From Alphaproteobacteria bacterium HGW-Alphaproteobacteria-1 (lineage in GTDB: Bacteria > Pseudomonadota > Alphaproteobacteria > Rhodobacterales > Rhodobacteraceae), in assembly GCA_002842985.1 (NCBI GenBank), contig PHEQ01000005.1:1-64000 (forward strand): a stretch of 64,000 bases of DNA, in the 5' to 3' direction. The notes below the pieces were generated by a model, which was given only the letters and a program-made list of their open reading frames with translations, was not told where the DNA came from and searched no databases. Positions within the stretch are counted from its first letter, which is position 1. Each line of letters begins with the position of its first letter. Below are positions 53,397-63,686 of this stretch, in pieces. A program made the translations under genes and the position numbers.

Positions 53397-54698
53397 ATGC
53401 CAACCGAAATTCTCATGCCCGCCCTCTCGCCCACGATGGAAGAGGGCACGCTTGCCAAATGGCTGGTCAAGGAAGGCGATACCGTCAACGCGGGTGATTT
53501 GCTGGCCGAGATCGAGACCGACAAGGCCACGATGGAATTCGAGGCAGTGGACGAGGGCACCATCGGCAAGATTCTCGTGGCAGAAGGCACCGAGGGGGTG
53601 AAGGTGAACACCCCCATTGCCGTGCTGCTGGAAGAGGGCGAGAGCGCGTCCGACATCGGCAACGCCCCGGCCAAGGCCGAGACCGCTGCTCCGGCGGCCA
53701 AGTCGGCCGAGGCCGCGCCACAAGCGGCAAGCGCCGCCGCACCCGCCCCCGCTGCGCCGAAATCCCCTGATGGCGGGCGCGTCTTCGCCTCGCCGCTGGC
53801 CCGGCGCATCGCCGCTGAGAAGGGGCTGGACCTCGCGCAAATCACCGGCTCCGGTCCGCATGGCCGCATCGTCAAGGCGGATGTCGAGGACGCCAAACCG
53901 GGTGCGGCCCCCGCCAAAGAAGCCGCAAAACCGGTCGAGAAGGCCCCTGCCCCGGCGGTAGCCTCCGGCCCGTCCTCGGATGCGGTCATGGCCATGTATC
54001 AGGGCCGCGAGTATCAGGAGGTCAAGCTTGACGGGATGCGCAAGACCATCGCCGCGCGCCTGACCGAGGCCAAGCAGACCGTGCCGCATTTCTACCTGCG
54101 CCGCGAGATCCGTCTGGATGCGCTGATGAAATTCCGGGGCGAGTTGAACAAGCAACTGGAGCCGCGCGGCGTGAAGCTGAGCGTCAACGATTTCATCATC
54201 AAGGCCTGCGCGCTGGCGCTTCAGGCGGTGCCCGATGCCAATGCCGTCTGGGCCGGTGACAAGGTGCTCAAGCTGAAACCCTCGGACGTGGCCGTAGCGG
54301 TCGCCATCGAGGGCGGGCTGTTCACACCGGTGCTGAAAGATGCCGAGATGAAATCGCTCTCGGCACTGTCCTCGGAGATGAAGGATCTCGCCAAACGTGC
54401 CCGCGACCGCAAGCTGGCACCGCATGAATACCAGGGCGGCACCTTCGCCATCTCCAACCTCGGGATGTTCGGGATCGAGAATTTCGATGCGGTGATCAAT
54501 CCGCCACACGGTGCGATTCTCGCCGTCGGTGCGGGGCTGAAAAAGCCGGTGGTGGGCAAGGATGTCGAACTTGCCGTCGCCACAGTGATGTCGGTCACGC
54601 TGTCGGTGGATCACCGGGTGATCGACGGCGCGCTCGGGGCTCAACTCTTGGAGCAGATCGTGGCCAACCTCGAGAACCCGATGGTGATGCTGGCGTAA
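53397..54698 (+). CDS. pdhC: Pyruvate dehydrogenase E2 (dihydrolipoamide acetyltransferase)
   Basis: The 433-residue protein has one lipoyl domain (Lys 43), a peripheral-subunit binding domain ([37 protein letters not shown], ~122-160) and the catalytic domain with [35 protein letters not shown] and the active-site [17 protein letters not shown]. It forms the core of the complex. E3 (lpd) is not in this window and must be encoded elsewhere. Confidence 0.97.
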   Translation: MPTEILMPALSPTMEEGTLAKWLVKEGDTVNAGDLLAEIETDKATMEFEAVDEGTIGKILVAEGTEGVKVNTPIAVLLEEGESASDIGNAPAKAETAAPAAKSAEAAPQAASAAAPAPAAPKSPDGGRVFASPLARRIAAEKGLDLAQITGSGPHGRIVKADVEDAKPGAAPAKEAAKPVEKAPAPAVASGPSSDAVMAMYQGREYQEVKLDGMRKTIAARLTEAKQTVPHFYLRREIRLDALMKFRGELNKQLEPRGVKLSVNDFIIKACALALQAVPDANAVWAGDKVLKLKPSDVAVAVAIEGGLFTPVLKDAEMKSLSALSSEMKDLAKRARDRKLAPHEYQGGTFAISNLGMFGIENFDAVINPPHGAILAVGAGLKKPVVGKDVELAVATVMSVTLSVDHRVIDGALGAQLLEQIVANLENPMVMLA

Positions 54699-54711
54699 AA
54701 GCGGAAAAGGC

Positions 54712-54807
54712 GGCACCGGGTGTGAACCCGTGCCTGCCGCGTCTCCTCACGCCTGTGCGCACCGTCACGAGATGGAAAGAGCAAGAAAGTTCAAAACTTT
54801 CTTGCTC
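54712..54807 (+). terminator. Tandem terminator hairpins after pdhC
   Basis: A first imperfect stem with one bulge (GGCACCGGGT / ACCCGTGCC) lies at 54712-54734. A second, perfect 13-bp stem (GAGCAAGAAAGTT, loop CAA, complement) lies at 54779-54807. A third weak stem (AAATCTT-TTG-AAGATTT) follows at about 54810-54826. Together they close the pdh operon and could also serve the convergent DUF486 gene. Confidence 0.7.
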
Positions 54808-54863
54808 GAAATCTTTTGAAGATTTTGTGCCGTCATGATCCGCTCAGGCCCGCCGCGCCCCGA

Positions 54864-55217
54864 TCAAAGTGGCGCGCGAAAGATCACGAAGGCCCCCGCG
54901 GCAATCAGAGAAAAGCCGAGCACATGGTTCAAGGTGATCGGCTCCTTCAGATAGACCACGGAAAATACGGCAAACACGGTGAGCGTGATCACCTCCTGCA
55001 TGGTCTTGAGTTCGGCCGCCGAATACACCCGGTGCCCGAGCCGGTTGGCGGGCACCGCCAGCATATATTCTATGAGCGCGATGCCCCAGCTGATCAGCAC
55101 CACGGCCCAGAGCGCCACATGGGGAAATTTCAGATGCCCATACCACGCGAAGGTCATGAAGACATTCGACAGGCTCAGGAGGAAGATCGGCGCGAGCCAC
55201 AGCCAGAGGGTGGGCAT
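54864..55217 (-). CDS. DMT family protein (DUF486)
   Basis: The ATG at 55217 gives MPTLWLWLAPIFLLSLSNVFMTFAWYGHLKF. The 117-residue protein has four membrane helices with ISWGIALIEYMLAVPANRLGH and LKTMQEVITLTVFAVFSVVYLKE, which identify DUF486, a small relative of drug/metabolite transporters. It starts 5 bp after the cysE stop and is probably co-transcribed with it. Substrate unknown. Confidence 0.93.
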   Translation of the reverse strand: MPTLWLWLAPIFLLSLSNVFMTFAWYGHLKFPHVALWAVVLISWGIALIEYMLAVPANRLGHRVYSAAELKTMQEVITLTVFAVFSVVYLKEPITLNHVLGFSLIAAGAFVIFRAPL

Positions 55218-55222
55218 CTGGC

Positions 55223-56050
55223 TCAGTCGCCCGCGGTTTCCGAGCCGCGCACGCCCAGAAGCTGATCCATGCTGACGGAAGGCTGATCGCAGCCCGCCTC
55301 GCCGACGATCCTGGCAGGCACGCCCGCCACCGTCTTGCAGGGCGGCACCTCCTGCAAGACCACCGATCCTGCGGCAATGCGCGAGCAATGGCCGACGCGG
55401 ATATTCCCCAGAACCTTGGCCCCCGCGCCAATGAGCACGCCATCGCCGATCTTGGGATGGCGGTCCTCTTCCTCCTTGCCGGTGCCGCCCAGGGTGACGG
55501 AATGCAGCATGGAGACATTGTCGCCCACCACCGCCGTCTCGCCGATGACGATGGAATGGGCGTGGTCGATCATGATCCCCTTGCCGATCCGGGCCGCCGG
55601 GTGAATATCCACGCCGAATACCTCGGACGAGCGCATCTGGAAGAACCGCGCCAGATCGCGCCGCCCCTCGCGCCAGAGCCAATGCGCGATGCGATAGCAT
55701 TGCACCGCCTGATAGCCCTTGAAGAACAGGAGCGGCAAAAGAAACCGGTCGCAGGCCGGGTCACGGTCACGAACGGCAACGATATCGGCGCGCGCCGCAA
55801 GGCCGATGGCCGACTCAGCCGCAAGCGCCTTGTCGCAGATCTCGCGCAGGATCTGCTCGGGCATCTCGGGCGAGGCCAGCTTGAGCGAAATCCGGTAGGC
55901 CAGCGCCGATTCGAAACTGCCATGGTGCAGCACACTGGAATGAATGAGCCCGCCCAGAAGGGGCTCATCGGCAATCGCCGCCCGCGCCTCCTGCGCGATC
56001 TGGATCCAGACGGGATCGAATTCGGCCAGTTTGGTCTTGATGGTGGGCAC
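55223..56050 (-). CDS. cysE: Serine O-acetyltransferase
   Basis: The GTG at 56050 follows AAGGAG and is preferred. An ATG at 56077 would add nine residues. The 275-residue enzyme has the N-terminal helical domain (DPVWIQIAQEARAAIADEPLLGGLIHSSVLHH) and a left-handed beta helix of hexapeptide repeats (GVDIHPAARIGKGIMIDHAHSIVIGETAVVGDNVSMLHSVTLGG). It makes O-acetylserine for cysteine synthesis. Confidence 0.95.
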   Translation of the reverse strand: MPTIKTKLAEFDPVWIQIAQEARAAIADEPLLGGLIHSSVLHHGSFESALAYRISLKLASPEMPEQILREICDKALAAESAIGLAARADIVAVRDRDPACDRFLLPLLFFKGYQAVQCYRIAHWLWREGRRDLARFFQMRSSEVFGVDIHPAARIGKGIMIDHAHSIVIGETAVVGDNVSMLHSVTLGGTGKEEEDRHPKIGDGVLIGAGAKVLGNIRVGHCSRIAAGSVVLQEVPPCKTVAGVPARIVGEAGCDQPSVSMDQLLGVRGSETAGD

Positions 56051-56131
56051 GGGCTGGTCTCCTTCTCGGGTCTTCACTATACCAGAGGCGTTTCGCGGAG
56101 AAAATCCACTCCGAACTCAGGATGTAGGACG

Positions 56132-56470
56132 ATGGACGACGCAGTGCAAACCGAGTTTCGCGCGCGGATCATGGCGAGGCTCGCCGAAATCGACGACGAA
56201 GATGCGCGCGGGCGCGAAGGACAGGCCACGGTGGCGCTCGATCAGCAGGCCGTCGGGCGGCTGAGCCGTCAGGACGCGCTGCAATCGCAGGCGATGGCGC
56301 GCGCCACCCATGCGCGGCGCGACATCGAGCGACGGCGGCTGCGCGCAGCGCTTGCCCGGATCGACGAGGGGGATTTTGGCTATTGCGAGGATTGCGGCGA
56401 GGGGATTGCCGAGGCGCGTCTTGCCCTTGACCCCGCAAGCACGCGCTGCATCTCTTGCGCCAGGGGATGA
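56132..56470 (+). CDS. DksA/TraR family C4-type zinc finger protein
   Basis: The 112-residue protein has a coiled region (LDQQAVGRLSRQDALQSQAMARATHARRDIERRRLRAALARI) and a C4 zinc finger YCEDCGEGIAEARLALDPASTRCISCA. It is shorter than DksA (~150) and resembles TraR-like proteins that may bind the RNAP secondary channel. The start was placed at 56132. Its target is unknown. Confidence 0.92.
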   Translation: MDDAVQTEFRARIMARLAEIDDEDARGREGQATVALDQQAVGRLSRQDALQSQAMARATHARRDIERRRLRAALARIDEGDFGYCEDCGEGIAEARLALDPASTRCISCARG

Positions 56471-56487
56471 CCCCGCCGGAGGAACCC

Positions 56488-57183
56488 ATGCAACGATCTG
56501 CCATCATCGTCAGCCACGGCCAGCCCTCCGACCCGGACCCGGCCGAAGCAGAGCTTCTGCGGTTCGCGCAAAAGGTGTCCGAGGCCCTGCCCGGCTGGCA
56601 TGTGGGTGCTGCAACGCTAGCCAAACCCGGCGCGCTCGACGCGGCATTGGAGGCGGCAGGCCCCGCCCCGCGCATCTATCCGCTTTTCATGACCGAGGGC
56701 TGGTTCACCGGCGACGCGCTGCGCAAGCGACTGAGCAACGCGCCAGGGGCCATTATCCTGCGCCCTCTTGGCGTCTCGCCCGGCCTTCCCGCGCTTGCCG
56801 CCGATCTTCTGCGCGCGGAAATCGCGGCTGCGGGCTGGCAAGCCGACGAAGTGCGCGCCTTCATCGCCGGGCACGGATCGGGGCGCAGCGCCAATTCGGC
56901 GCGCGACACCCGCGCCTTTGCCACGGCACTCGCCGACTGCCTGCCGCTGGCCGAGATCCGTATCGGGTTTGTTGAACAGGCCCCCTATCTGGCCGAGGCG
57001 GCACGCGGGCTGGGCAAGCAGAGCCTTTGCCTGCCGTTCTTTGCGGCCGAGGGCGGGCATGTGGTCGATGACATCCCGGAGGCGCTCGATACGGCGGCCT
57101 TTGCCGGGCTGCGCCTGCCCCCCATCGGCACCGCGCCCACTGTCCCGGCGCTGGTGGCGGACGAGATTGCCGCCGCAGGCTGA
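56488..57183 (+). CDS. CbiX/sirohydrochlorin chelatase-like protein
   Basis: The ATG at 56488 gives MQRSAIIVSHGQPSDPDPAE. The 231-residue protein has two related halves with metal-type histidines in IVSHGQPS and FIAGHGSG, and the later stretch QSLCLPFFAAEGGHVVDDIP. It resembles CbiX-type chelatases, which insert Co or Fe into sirohydrochlorin. No other tetrapyrrole gene is adjacent, so a metal-chelatase role is only inferred. It starts 17 bp after the zinc finger gene. Confidence 0.8.
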   Translation: MQRSAIIVSHGQPSDPDPAEAELLRFAQKVSEALPGWHVGAATLAKPGALDAALEAAGPAPRIYPLFMTEGWFTGDALRKRLSNAPGAIILRPLGVSPGLPALAADLLRAEIAAAGWQADEVRAFIAGHGSGRSANSARDTRAFATALADCLPLAEIRIGFVEQAPYLAEAARGLGKQSLCLPFFAAEGGHVVDDIPEALDTAAFAGLRLPPIGTAPTVPALVADEIAAAG

Positions 57184-57222
57184 AGCGTCGTTAGCGCAAC
57201 CATTGCCCGCGCCACAGATTTT

Positions 57223-57239
57223 GCGATAACGGTTATCGC
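57223..57239. promoter_or_regulatory. Perfect 17-bp palindrome upstream of gap
   Basis: GCGATAAC-G-GTTATCGC is a perfect odd-centred palindrome 99 bp before the gap start, in a 155-bp intergenic region. The form resembles LacI/GalR-type operators. Binding protein unknown. Confidence 0.6.
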
Positions 57240-57338
57240 TAACATGCTGAAACTCCGACAAAAACAACCGCTTTGCAGCTTCCCCAAAGCGCGCGCCGGG
57301 TCTATACCGCGCATAACTTTCCGAACAGGAGTCGCCCA

Positions 57339-58340
57339 ATGACAATTACCGTCGGCATCAACGGTTTCGGCCGCATCGGTCGCTGCACACTGGCCCATAT
57401 TTCCGAGAGCCTGCGCAACGATATCAAGGTCGTCAAGGTCAACGCCACCGGCCCGATCGAGACCGCCGCGCACCTGATGCGCTATGACAGCGTGCATGGC
57501 CGCTTTGGCCACCCGATCACGGTCGATGGCCGCACCCTCGATCTGGGGCGCGGACCGATCGAGGTGATGTCGACCTACAAGCTAGAGGAACTGGACTGGG
57601 AAGGCGTTGACGTGGTGCTGGAATGCACCGGCAATTTCAACGACGGCGCCAAGGCGCGCGCGCACCTGGAGCGCGGCGCGCGCAAGGTGCTGATCTCGGC
57701 CCCCGCCAAGAACGTGGATCGCACCGTGGTCTTCGGCGTCAACGACGCGATGCTGCAATCGGGCGAGAAGATGATCTCGAACGGGTCCTGCACCACCAAC
57801 TGTCTCGCGCCGCTGGCCAAGGCGCTGCACGAGGGCATCGGCATAGAATCGGGCATCATGACCACGATCCACGCCTATACCGGCGATCAGCCGACGCTTG
57901 ACCGCCGCCACAATGACCTCTACCGCGCCCGGGCCGCCGCCATGTCGATGATCCCCACCTCCACCGGGGCCGCCAAGGCACTTGGCGAGGTGCTACCCGA
58001 GCTTGCAGGGCGTCTTGACGGCTCTGCCATCCGCGTGCCCACACCGAACGTCTCGGCGGTGGACCTTACGTTCATCGCGGCCCGCGACGTGACCCGCGCG
58101 GACGTGAACGAGGTGGTGGCCGAAGCGGCCGCGGGCGCGATGAAGGGCGTTCTGGGCTATGATCCCGAGCCCAAGGTATCCATCGACTTCAACCATACCG
58201 AGGAAAGCTCGATCTTCGCGCCGGACCTGACCAAGGTCACCGGCAAGCGGCTGGTGCGGGTGCTGGCCTGGTATGACAACGAATGGGGCTTTTCGTGCCG
58301 CATGGCCGACGTGGCCGTGGCCATGGGCCGTTTGCAATAA
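57339..58340 (+). CDS. gap: Glyceraldehyde-3-phosphate dehydrogenase, type I
   Basis: The ATG at 57339 gives MTITVGINGFGRIGRCTLAHI. The 333-residue enzyme has the catalytic Cys 151 in SNGSCTTNCLAPLA, His in TTIHAYTGDQ, and the C-terminal WYDNEWGFSCRMAD. After strand 2 the sequence is VKVNATGP, lacking the Asp that most NAD-specific forms have (VND). This is reminiscent of NADP-using GapB-type enzymes. It may thus serve gluconeogenesis or use both cofactors. A palindromic operator candidate lies upstream. Confidence 0.95.
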   Translation: MTITVGINGFGRIGRCTLAHISESLRNDIKVVKVNATGPIETAAHLMRYDSVHGRFGHPITVDGRTLDLGRGPIEVMSTYKLEELDWEGVDVVLECTGNFNDGAKARAHLERGARKVLISAPAKNVDRTVVFGVNDAMLQSGEKMISNGSCTTNCLAPLAKALHEGIGIESGIMTTIHAYTGDQPTLDRRHNDLYRARAAAMSMIPTSTGAAKALGEVLPELAGRLDGSAIRVPTPNVSAVDLTFIAARDVTRADVNEVVAEAAAGAMKGVLGYDPEPKVSIDFNHTEESSIFAPDLTKVTGKRLVRVLAWYDNEWGFSCRMADVAVAMGRLQ

Positions 58341-58360
58341 GCCCTGCCCTTTCACGACAA

Positions 58361-58387
58361 GGCCCCGGTCTTCGCGCCGGGGCTTTT
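58361..58387 (+). terminator. Rho-independent terminator after gap
   Basis: GCCCCGG and CCGGGGC form a 7-bp stem around an 8-nt loop, followed by TTTT. It lies about 20 bp after the gap stop. Confidence 0.8.
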
Positions 58388-58425
58388 GCGTTCCAGAAGA
58401 TCGCGGACAGCCTGCTTGCAAAAGA

Positions 58426-58453
58426 AAAACCGCGCCCCACGGGGCGCGGTTTT
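58426..58453 (-). terminator. Rho-independent terminator after rpmG
   Basis: AAAACCGCGCCCC and its exact complement form a 13-bp stem with a two-base loop, giving a U-run on the minus strand. It lies 23 bp after the rpmG stop. Confidence 0.88.
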
Positions 58454-58476
58454 CGCAACCGTCGCAAGAGGCGATC

Positions 58477-58644
58477 TTACTTGATCTTGCCTTCCTTGTA
58501 TTCGACATGCTTGCGCACGACGGGGTCGTATTTGCGCACTGTCATCTTTTCGGTCATGGTGCGGGCGTTCTTCTTGGTCACGTAGAAATGCCCGGTGCCC
58601 GCGGTCGAATTGAGGCGGATCTTGATGGTGGTCGGCTTCGCCAT
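58477..58644 (-). CDS. rpmG: 50S ribosomal protein L33
   Basis: The 55-residue protein [34 protein letters not shown]...[17 protein letters not shown] is the typical alphaproteobacterial L33. It has no zinc-ribbon cysteines (C- form). An open frame extends upstream but the ATG at 58644 gives the family start. It is monocistronic with its own terminator. Confidence 0.97.
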   Translation of the reverse strand: MAKPTTIKIRLNSTAGTGHFYVTKKNARTMTEKMTVRKYDPVVRKHVEYKEGKIK

Positions 58645-58760
58645 GTGTCGTCTCCTGCGGCGGATGACGAGCATCCGCGAATATCCCATGAACCCCGCCT
58701 TTTAGCGGCGCGCGCGCCCGAGTCAACCGCGATTCTGGCGCAAAGGCGGGTTGTCTGCCG

Positions 58761-59375
58761 TCAGTTCTGCGAGAGCTGCGTCGGCTGACGGTAGAAGTGA
58801 TGCACGCCGATGGTGGCGGTGCGCGGAAACACGCGGGCCCAACGGGGATTGACCGAGCGGGTGTGGTAATGCGTGGCCCCGTCGGTCAGACGCCGCGGCG
58901 CACCATCGACCATCAGGCGGGCCACCCGGCTCACCTGATCGAAGGCATCCTTGTTGGCGATGTTGTCGGAGTTGCCGTCGCAGGTATAGGTGAACTGGCA
59001 CTGATACTTGCGCCCCGTGCCCTGATGGATCACGCCGCAGAGCGTATCGGGAAAGGCGGTGCTGTCAACGCGGTTGAGGATCACCTCTGCCACCGCGAAC
59101 TGCCCGCGCACGCTCTCGCCGCGCGCCTCGAAATAAAGGGCCTCCGCAAGGCATTGCGTCTCGCGGTCGAGCGTGCCCACCCTCTGCTGGCTGAGCCAGT
59201 CGCGGGAATAGTCGATCCCGATCTCGGGGCGGCTGATATAGCTGGCCATGCGGTCGCCCGGAATGGCGCGCAGCGCGCGCGTTTCCTGTGCCATCAATTG
59301 TGTTACGGGTGTATCCGCCAGCACCGGGCCTGTCAGCCCCGCAGCCAGCGCTACGGTCCACAGAATCCGTTTCAT
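58761..59375 (-). CDS. Cell wall hydrolase (SleB-like, Hydrolase_2 family)
   Basis: The ATG at 59375 gives a signal peptide MKRILWTVALAAGLTGPVLA. The 204-residue protein has the core LAEALYFEARGESVRGQFAVAEVILNRVDS, with the catalytic-type Glu in YFEARGE, then QCQFTYTCDGNSD and GATHYHTRSVNPRWA. The family includes SleB lytic transglycosylase-like enzymes acting on peptidoglycan in the periplasm. It is monocistronic. Confidence 0.93.
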   Translation of the reverse strand: MKRILWTVALAAGLTGPVLADTPVTQLMAQETRALRAIPGDRMASYISRPEIGIDYSRDWLSQQRVGTLDRETQCLAEALYFEARGESVRGQFAVAEVILNRVDSTAFPDTLCGVIHQGTGRKYQCQFTYTCDGNSDNIANKDAFDQVSRVARLMVDGAPRRLTDGATHYHTRSVNPRWARVFPRTATIGVHHFYRQPTQLSQN

Positions 59376-59547
59376 GCGTCGTCTCCTTGCCTTGGACAGG
59401 CCATCGGCCCGCCTCGTCAGTTCCGAGCGCACTAGACGAAAGCCGTCCAAAGGTCCACCCGAGCGGTCGGCAAGGCTCCGCCTATGGCGGTTTATGTCCA
59501 AAAACAAGGGCTTGGCATATCAGATATTGCGCGTATCTGGCGGCGCG

Positions 59548-62088
59548 CTACCCCATCTTGTCGCGCACGGCGAGCTGTGCGGCAGCAAGTCGCGCCACCG
59601 GCACCCGGAAGGGCGAGCAACTCACATAGGTAAAACCGACATCGCGGCAGAAGCCGATTGATTCGGGATTGCCGCCATGTTCGCCACAGATCGACAGAAC
59701 CACATCGGGATTCGCCGCGCGACCACGCTCGGCGCCGATGCGCAAAAGCTCTCCCACCCCGTCGACATCGAGCACGTGAAACGGGTCCTCCGGGTAGACA
59801 CCCTGCTGCACATAGGTCGACATGAAGCGTCCGGCATCGTCGCGCGACAGGCCATAGGTCATCTGTGTCAGGTCATTGGTGCCGAAGCTGAGGAACGAAA
59901 CCAGCGGTGCGATCTCTCCGGCGCAGAGCGCCGCGCGCGGCGTCTCGACCATGACTCCCAACCGAAAGGTGAAGTCGCGTCCGGTCTCGTTGCGCACAGC
60001 AGCGGCCACCGCATCCACGCGCGTCTTGACCAGTTCCACCTCGCGCCGCGCGCTCACGAGCGGGATCATGATCTCGGGCACGACCGGCGCGCCATCGCGG
60101 CTGGCCTCCAGTGTCGCCTCGAAGATGGCGCGCGCCTGCATGTCGTAGATCTCGGGCATGGTGATGCCAAGACGTACGCCGCGCATCCCCAGCATGGGGT
60201 TGTATTCGCCCAGCGCCTCGACCCGGCGCGTCACGTCCGACACCGGCAGATCAAGCGCTTCGGCCAGTTGCACATGCCCCGCCCGATCTGCGGGCATGAA
60301 CTCGTGCAGCGGCGGGTCAAAGAGGCGGATGCACACAGGCAGCCCCTGCATGATGCGGAAAAGCTCTGTGAAATCCGCGCGCTGCATCGGTAAAAGGCGC
60401 TCGAGCACCGCCGCCCGGTCGGCGGGCGTGTCGGCAAAGATCATCTCGCGCATGACCGTCAGGCGGTCGGCCTCGAAGAACATGTGCTCGGTCCGGCACA
60501 GGCCGATGCCCTTGGCGTCGAAATGGCGCGCCAGTTCCGCGTCGGCCGGGGTGTCGGCATTGGCGCGAACGGCGATGTCGCGCGTGCCGTCGGCCCAGCT
60601 CATCAGCGTCTGGAACGCGTCGTCGCGCGCAGCCTCCAGCAGCGGCGCCTCGCCCGCAAGCACATGGCCGTTGGTGCCGTCTATGGTGACCGTCTCGCCC
60701 GCCTTGACCACGCGCCCGTCAGGCATGGTCAGCATCTTGCGCCGGGTGTGAAAGCGGATCTCCGAGGCCCCCACCACGCAAGGCAGGCCGATGCCGCGCC
60801 CGATCACGGCCGCATGGCTGGTTATGCCGCCCCGCTCGGTCAGCACGGCGCGCGCGGCATGCATCCCGCGGATATCCTCGGTGCTGGTCTCGCGGCGCAC
60901 CAGAACGCAGGGCTCGCCGCGCGCCGCCGCCGCCTGCGCCTCTGCCGCCGAAAAGACCACCTTGCCCGAGGCCGCGCCGGGGCTTGCGGCGATGCCCCGC
61001 GCAAGGATGTCGCGCGGCGCGTCGGGGTCCACCTGCCGGTGCAGCAATTCGTTGAGCGCGCGCGGCTCGATCCGCATCAACGCCTCTTCGCGCGTGATGA
61101 CGCCGTCCTCGGCCATCCGCACCGCAATGGCCACCGCCGCGCGCGCGCTGCGCGCCACGCGAAGGCCGTCGAGGATCCACACGCGGCCATCCTCGATGGT
61201 GAATTCGGTCTGCATCTCCTCGCGCAGTTTTTCGCGCATGAGACGGGTATGGCCGAGGATCTCGTCGAACGCGTCGGGGGCAAGCTCCTGAAGCGACGGC
61301 CCGCGCGGGTCGCGTGAGAGATAAAGTGCGTCCTCGTCGCCGCGCAGCGCATCGCGCCCCTGGCTCTGGCTCAGGTAGCGCCCGGTGATCTGGTCGGCCC
61401 CCGTGCGGCTGTCCACCAGTTGCATGACGCCCGATCCGCTCTCGCCCGGTCCAAGCCCGAGCGCCAGTTCCTGCACCACGAGGCCAAGGCCCGCCTCGGC
61501 GGGCGCGCCCTTGGCCTGACGCAAAAGCCGCGCGGTCGTCCCCTCCCAGGCCCGCGCCATCGAGCGCAGCACCTCCGAGAGCTGCACCGCAGGGTCTTGG
61601 GGAAATTCCTCGTCAGTCTCGTCCTCATAGGCGCGCAAGGCCTGTGACAGGCCCGTCATCGGGTCATCATCCACATCGTCGAAAATGTCCGGGTCAAGCC
61701 GTGCCACATGGATCGCATAGCCCTGCACGAAGCGCAGGTAGATCTCCGAGGCGGCACGCTTGCCGATCTGGTCTGACAACTCCGCAAAGCGCGCATCGTT
61801 GATCCCGATATTGAGCACCGCCCCCGGCCCGCCCCAATCCGGATCCTCCGAGGAGGGGCGCACACACAGCAGCGTGCCCGGCCCGAACGGATCGAGCAGG
61901 CGGGCCATGTCGGGCATGTCACCGGCCGCGATCCGGTGGACGGCGGCAAAGGACAGCGCCAGCGTGCGCGGGACCGGCAAATCGAGCCGCACCAGCCGTT
62001 GCAGGCATTTCGCCCGCCCGCCATGGGTGGCGATATGCACCGGGGCCGACGGGGTAATGAGGGTGATATGGGTCTCATCTTGCTGCAC
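59548..62088 (-). CDS. Divergent pyruvate phosphate dikinase-like PEP-utilizing enzyme
   Basis: The GTG at 62088 follows GAGAGG and gives 846 residues; an ATG at 62139 would add 17. The C-terminal two thirds match PPDK well: phospho-His in [63 protein letters not shown] and the Cys in [10 protein letters not shown]. The ATP-grasp part is divergent ([23 protein letters not shown] instead of the usual VRSGAxxSMPGMMDT). It may be a weak or altered PPDK, or a regulator-like paralogue of the true enzyme. Confidence 0.88.
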   Translation of the reverse strand: MQQDETHITLITPSAPVHIATHGGRAKCLQRLVRLDLPVPRTLALSFAAVHRIAAGDMPDMARLLDPFGPGTLLCVRPSSEDPDWGGPGAVLNIGINDARFAELSDQIGKRAASEIYLRFVQGYAIHVARLDPDIFDDVDDDPMTGLSQALRAYEDETDEEFPQDPAVQLSEVLRSMARAWEGTTARLLRQAKGAPAEAGLGLVVQELALGLGPGESGSGVMQLVDSRTGADQITGRYLSQSQGRDALRGDEDALYLSRDPRGPSLQELAPDAFDEILGHTRLMREKLREEMQTEFTIEDGRVWILDGLRVARSARAAVAIAVRMAEDGVITREEALMRIEPRALNELLHRQVDPDAPRDILARGIAASPGAASGKVVFSAAEAQAAAARGEPCVLVRRETSTEDIRGMHAARAVLTERGGITSHAAVIGRGIGLPCVVGASEIRFHTRRKMLTMPDGRVVKAGETVTIDGTNGHVLAGEAPLLEAARDDAFQTLMSWADGTRDIAVRANADTPADAELARHFDAKGIGLCRTEHMFFEADRLTVMREMIFADTPADRAAVLERLLPMQRADFTELFRIMQGLPVCIRLFDPPLHEFMPADRAGHVQLAEALDLPVSDVTRRVEALGEYNPMLGMRGVRLGITMPEIYDMQARAIFEATLEASRDGAPVVPEIMIPLVSARREVELVKTRVDAVAAAVRNETGRDFTFRLGVMVETPRAALCAGEIAPLVSFLSFGTNDLTQMTYGLSRDDAGRFMSTYVQQGVYPEDPFHVLDVDGVGELLRIGAERGRAANPDVVLSICGEHGGNPESIGFCRDVGFTYVSCSPFRVPVARLAAAQLAVRDKMG

Positions 62089-62263
62089 TGCGGCACCTCT
62101 CGCTTGCCCGCACCATACGCCGCACACCGGGTATGGCAAGGGGGAGGTTGCGCGCGCGGCGCGTCATCCCCCCGTCACGCACAACCCGGACCAACCCGCT
62201 TGCGCGCGCCGCTGCGCCGGGGCACTCTCGCGCCGCCGACATCTTGGGAAAGGAACGGGCGCG

Positions 62264-63673
62264 ATGATCAAGGTGCAGGGCATGGCCGGGCAGCGCGTGG
62301 CGGTTCTGGGCCTCGGGCGTTCGGGCCTTACGGCGGCGCGCGCGCTTGACGCGGGCGGGGCCGGGGTGGTGGTCTGGGACGACAACCCCGAGAGCCGCGC
62401 ACGGGCCGAGGCCGAGGGCCTCGCCGTCACAGACCTCACCCGCACGGGGGCCTTTGACGGTATCGCCAGCCTCGTTACCAGCCCCGGTATCCCCCATCTC
62501 TACCCGGCGCCGCATCCCGCCATCGCGGCGGCCATGGCCGCGGGCGTGCCGGTCGACAACGATATCGGCCTGTTCTTCCGCTCGCTCGCCACGCCCGACT
62601 GGGACGGGTTCGAGCAGCCGCCAAAGGTCATCGCCGTCACCGGCTCGAATGGAAAATCCACCACGTCGGCACTCATTCACCACATCCTGACCGAGGCGGG
62701 CCACCCCTCTCAGCTTGCCGGCAATATCGGGCGCGGCGTGCTCGATCTCGACCCGCCCGGAGAGGGCGGCGTGGTGGTGCTGGAGCTCAGCAGCTACCAG
62801 ACCGATCTTGCGCGCGCGCTCACCCCCGATATCGCCCTTTTCACCAATTTCTCACCCGACCACCTTGACCGTCATGGCGGGCTTGGCGGCTATTTCGCGG
62901 CCAAGCGGCGGCTCTTTGCGGAGGGCGGACCGGACCGCGCCGTGATCGGCGTGGACGAGGCCGAGGGGCGTTATCTTGCCGGTCAACTCTCCGAAGCGCC
63001 CGGCGACGACCGGGTGATCCGCGTCTCGGTCAGCGGCAAGCTGACCGGCCCCGGCTGGACGGTCTTTGCCCGCAAGGGATTTCTCAGCGAATACCGCAAG
63101 GGCCGACAGGTGGGGGCCATCGACCTGCGCGCCATTCCCGGCCTGCCCGGCGCGCATAACCACCAGAACGCCTGCGCCGCCTATGCCGCCTGCCGCAGCC
63201 TTGGCCTTGCCCCACGCGTGATCGAGGCCGGCTTGCACAGTTTCCGGGGCCTGCCGCACCGCTCGCAACTGGTGGCCGAGGCGGGCGGCGTGCGTTTCGT
63301 CAATGACAGCAAGGCCACCAACGTGGACAGCGCGCTCAAGGCGCTTCTGGCCTTCGAGCGCATCCGCTGGATCTGCGGCGGTCTGGAAAAGGAGGGCGGT
63401 CTGGGCGCGCTTGCCCCCGCCCTGCCCCATGTCGCCAAGGCCTATGTGATCGGGCGCGAGGCGGCGCAGTTCGCCATGGGGCTTGCGGGGGTGGAGGCCG
63501 AGATCTGCACCACCATGGCCCGCGCGGTCGAACGCGCCATGGCAGAGGCCGCACCCGGCGAGGTGGTGCTGCTTGCCCCCGCCGCCGCCAGCTTTGATCA
63601 ATACGACAATTTCGAGAAGCGCGGCGAGGATTTCATGGCCGAGGTGCGCGCGCGGCTTGGTGGAGAGGCCTGA
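62264..63673 (+). CDS. murD: UDP-N-acetylmuramoylalanine--D-glutamate ligase
   Basis: The 469-residue ligase adds D-Glu to UDP-MurNAc-L-Ala. It shows the N-terminal Rossmann [18 protein letters not shown], the ATP loop [50 protein letters not shown] and [15 protein letters not shown]. Length is normal. The ATG at 62264 follows AAAGGAA. It stands outside a visible dcw cluster in this window, although that may continue to the right. Confidence 0.96.
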   Translation: MIKVQGMAGQRVAVLGLGRSGLTAARALDAGGAGVVVWDDNPESRARAEAEGLAVTDLTRTGAFDGIASLVTSPGIPHLYPAPHPAIAAAMAAGVPVDNDIGLFFRSLATPDWDGFEQPPKVIAVTGSNGKSTTSALIHHILTEAGHPSQLAGNIGRGVLDLDPPGEGGVVVLELSSYQTDLARALTPDIALFTNFSPDHLDRHGGLGGYFAAKRRLFAEGGPDRAVIGVDEAEGRYLAGQLSEAPGDDRVIRVSVSGKLTGPGWTVFARKGFLSEYRKGRQVGAIDLRAIPGLPGAHNHQNACAAYAACRSLGLAPRVIEAGLHSFRGLPHRSQLVAEAGGVRFVNDSKATNVDSALKALLAFERIRWICGGLEKEGGLGALAPALPHVAKAYVIGREAAQFAMGLAGVEAEICTTMARAVERAMAEAAPGEVVLLAPAAASFDQYDNFEKRGEDFMAEVRARLGGEA

Positions 63674-63686
63674 GCGCCGCCCCGTC

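Noticed and set aside
50786..53995. Very long minus-strand open frame (1069 codons) opposite pdhA-pdhB-pdhC
   Set aside because: It mirrors the codon structure of well-identified plus-strand genes in GC-rich DNA and resembles no protein family.
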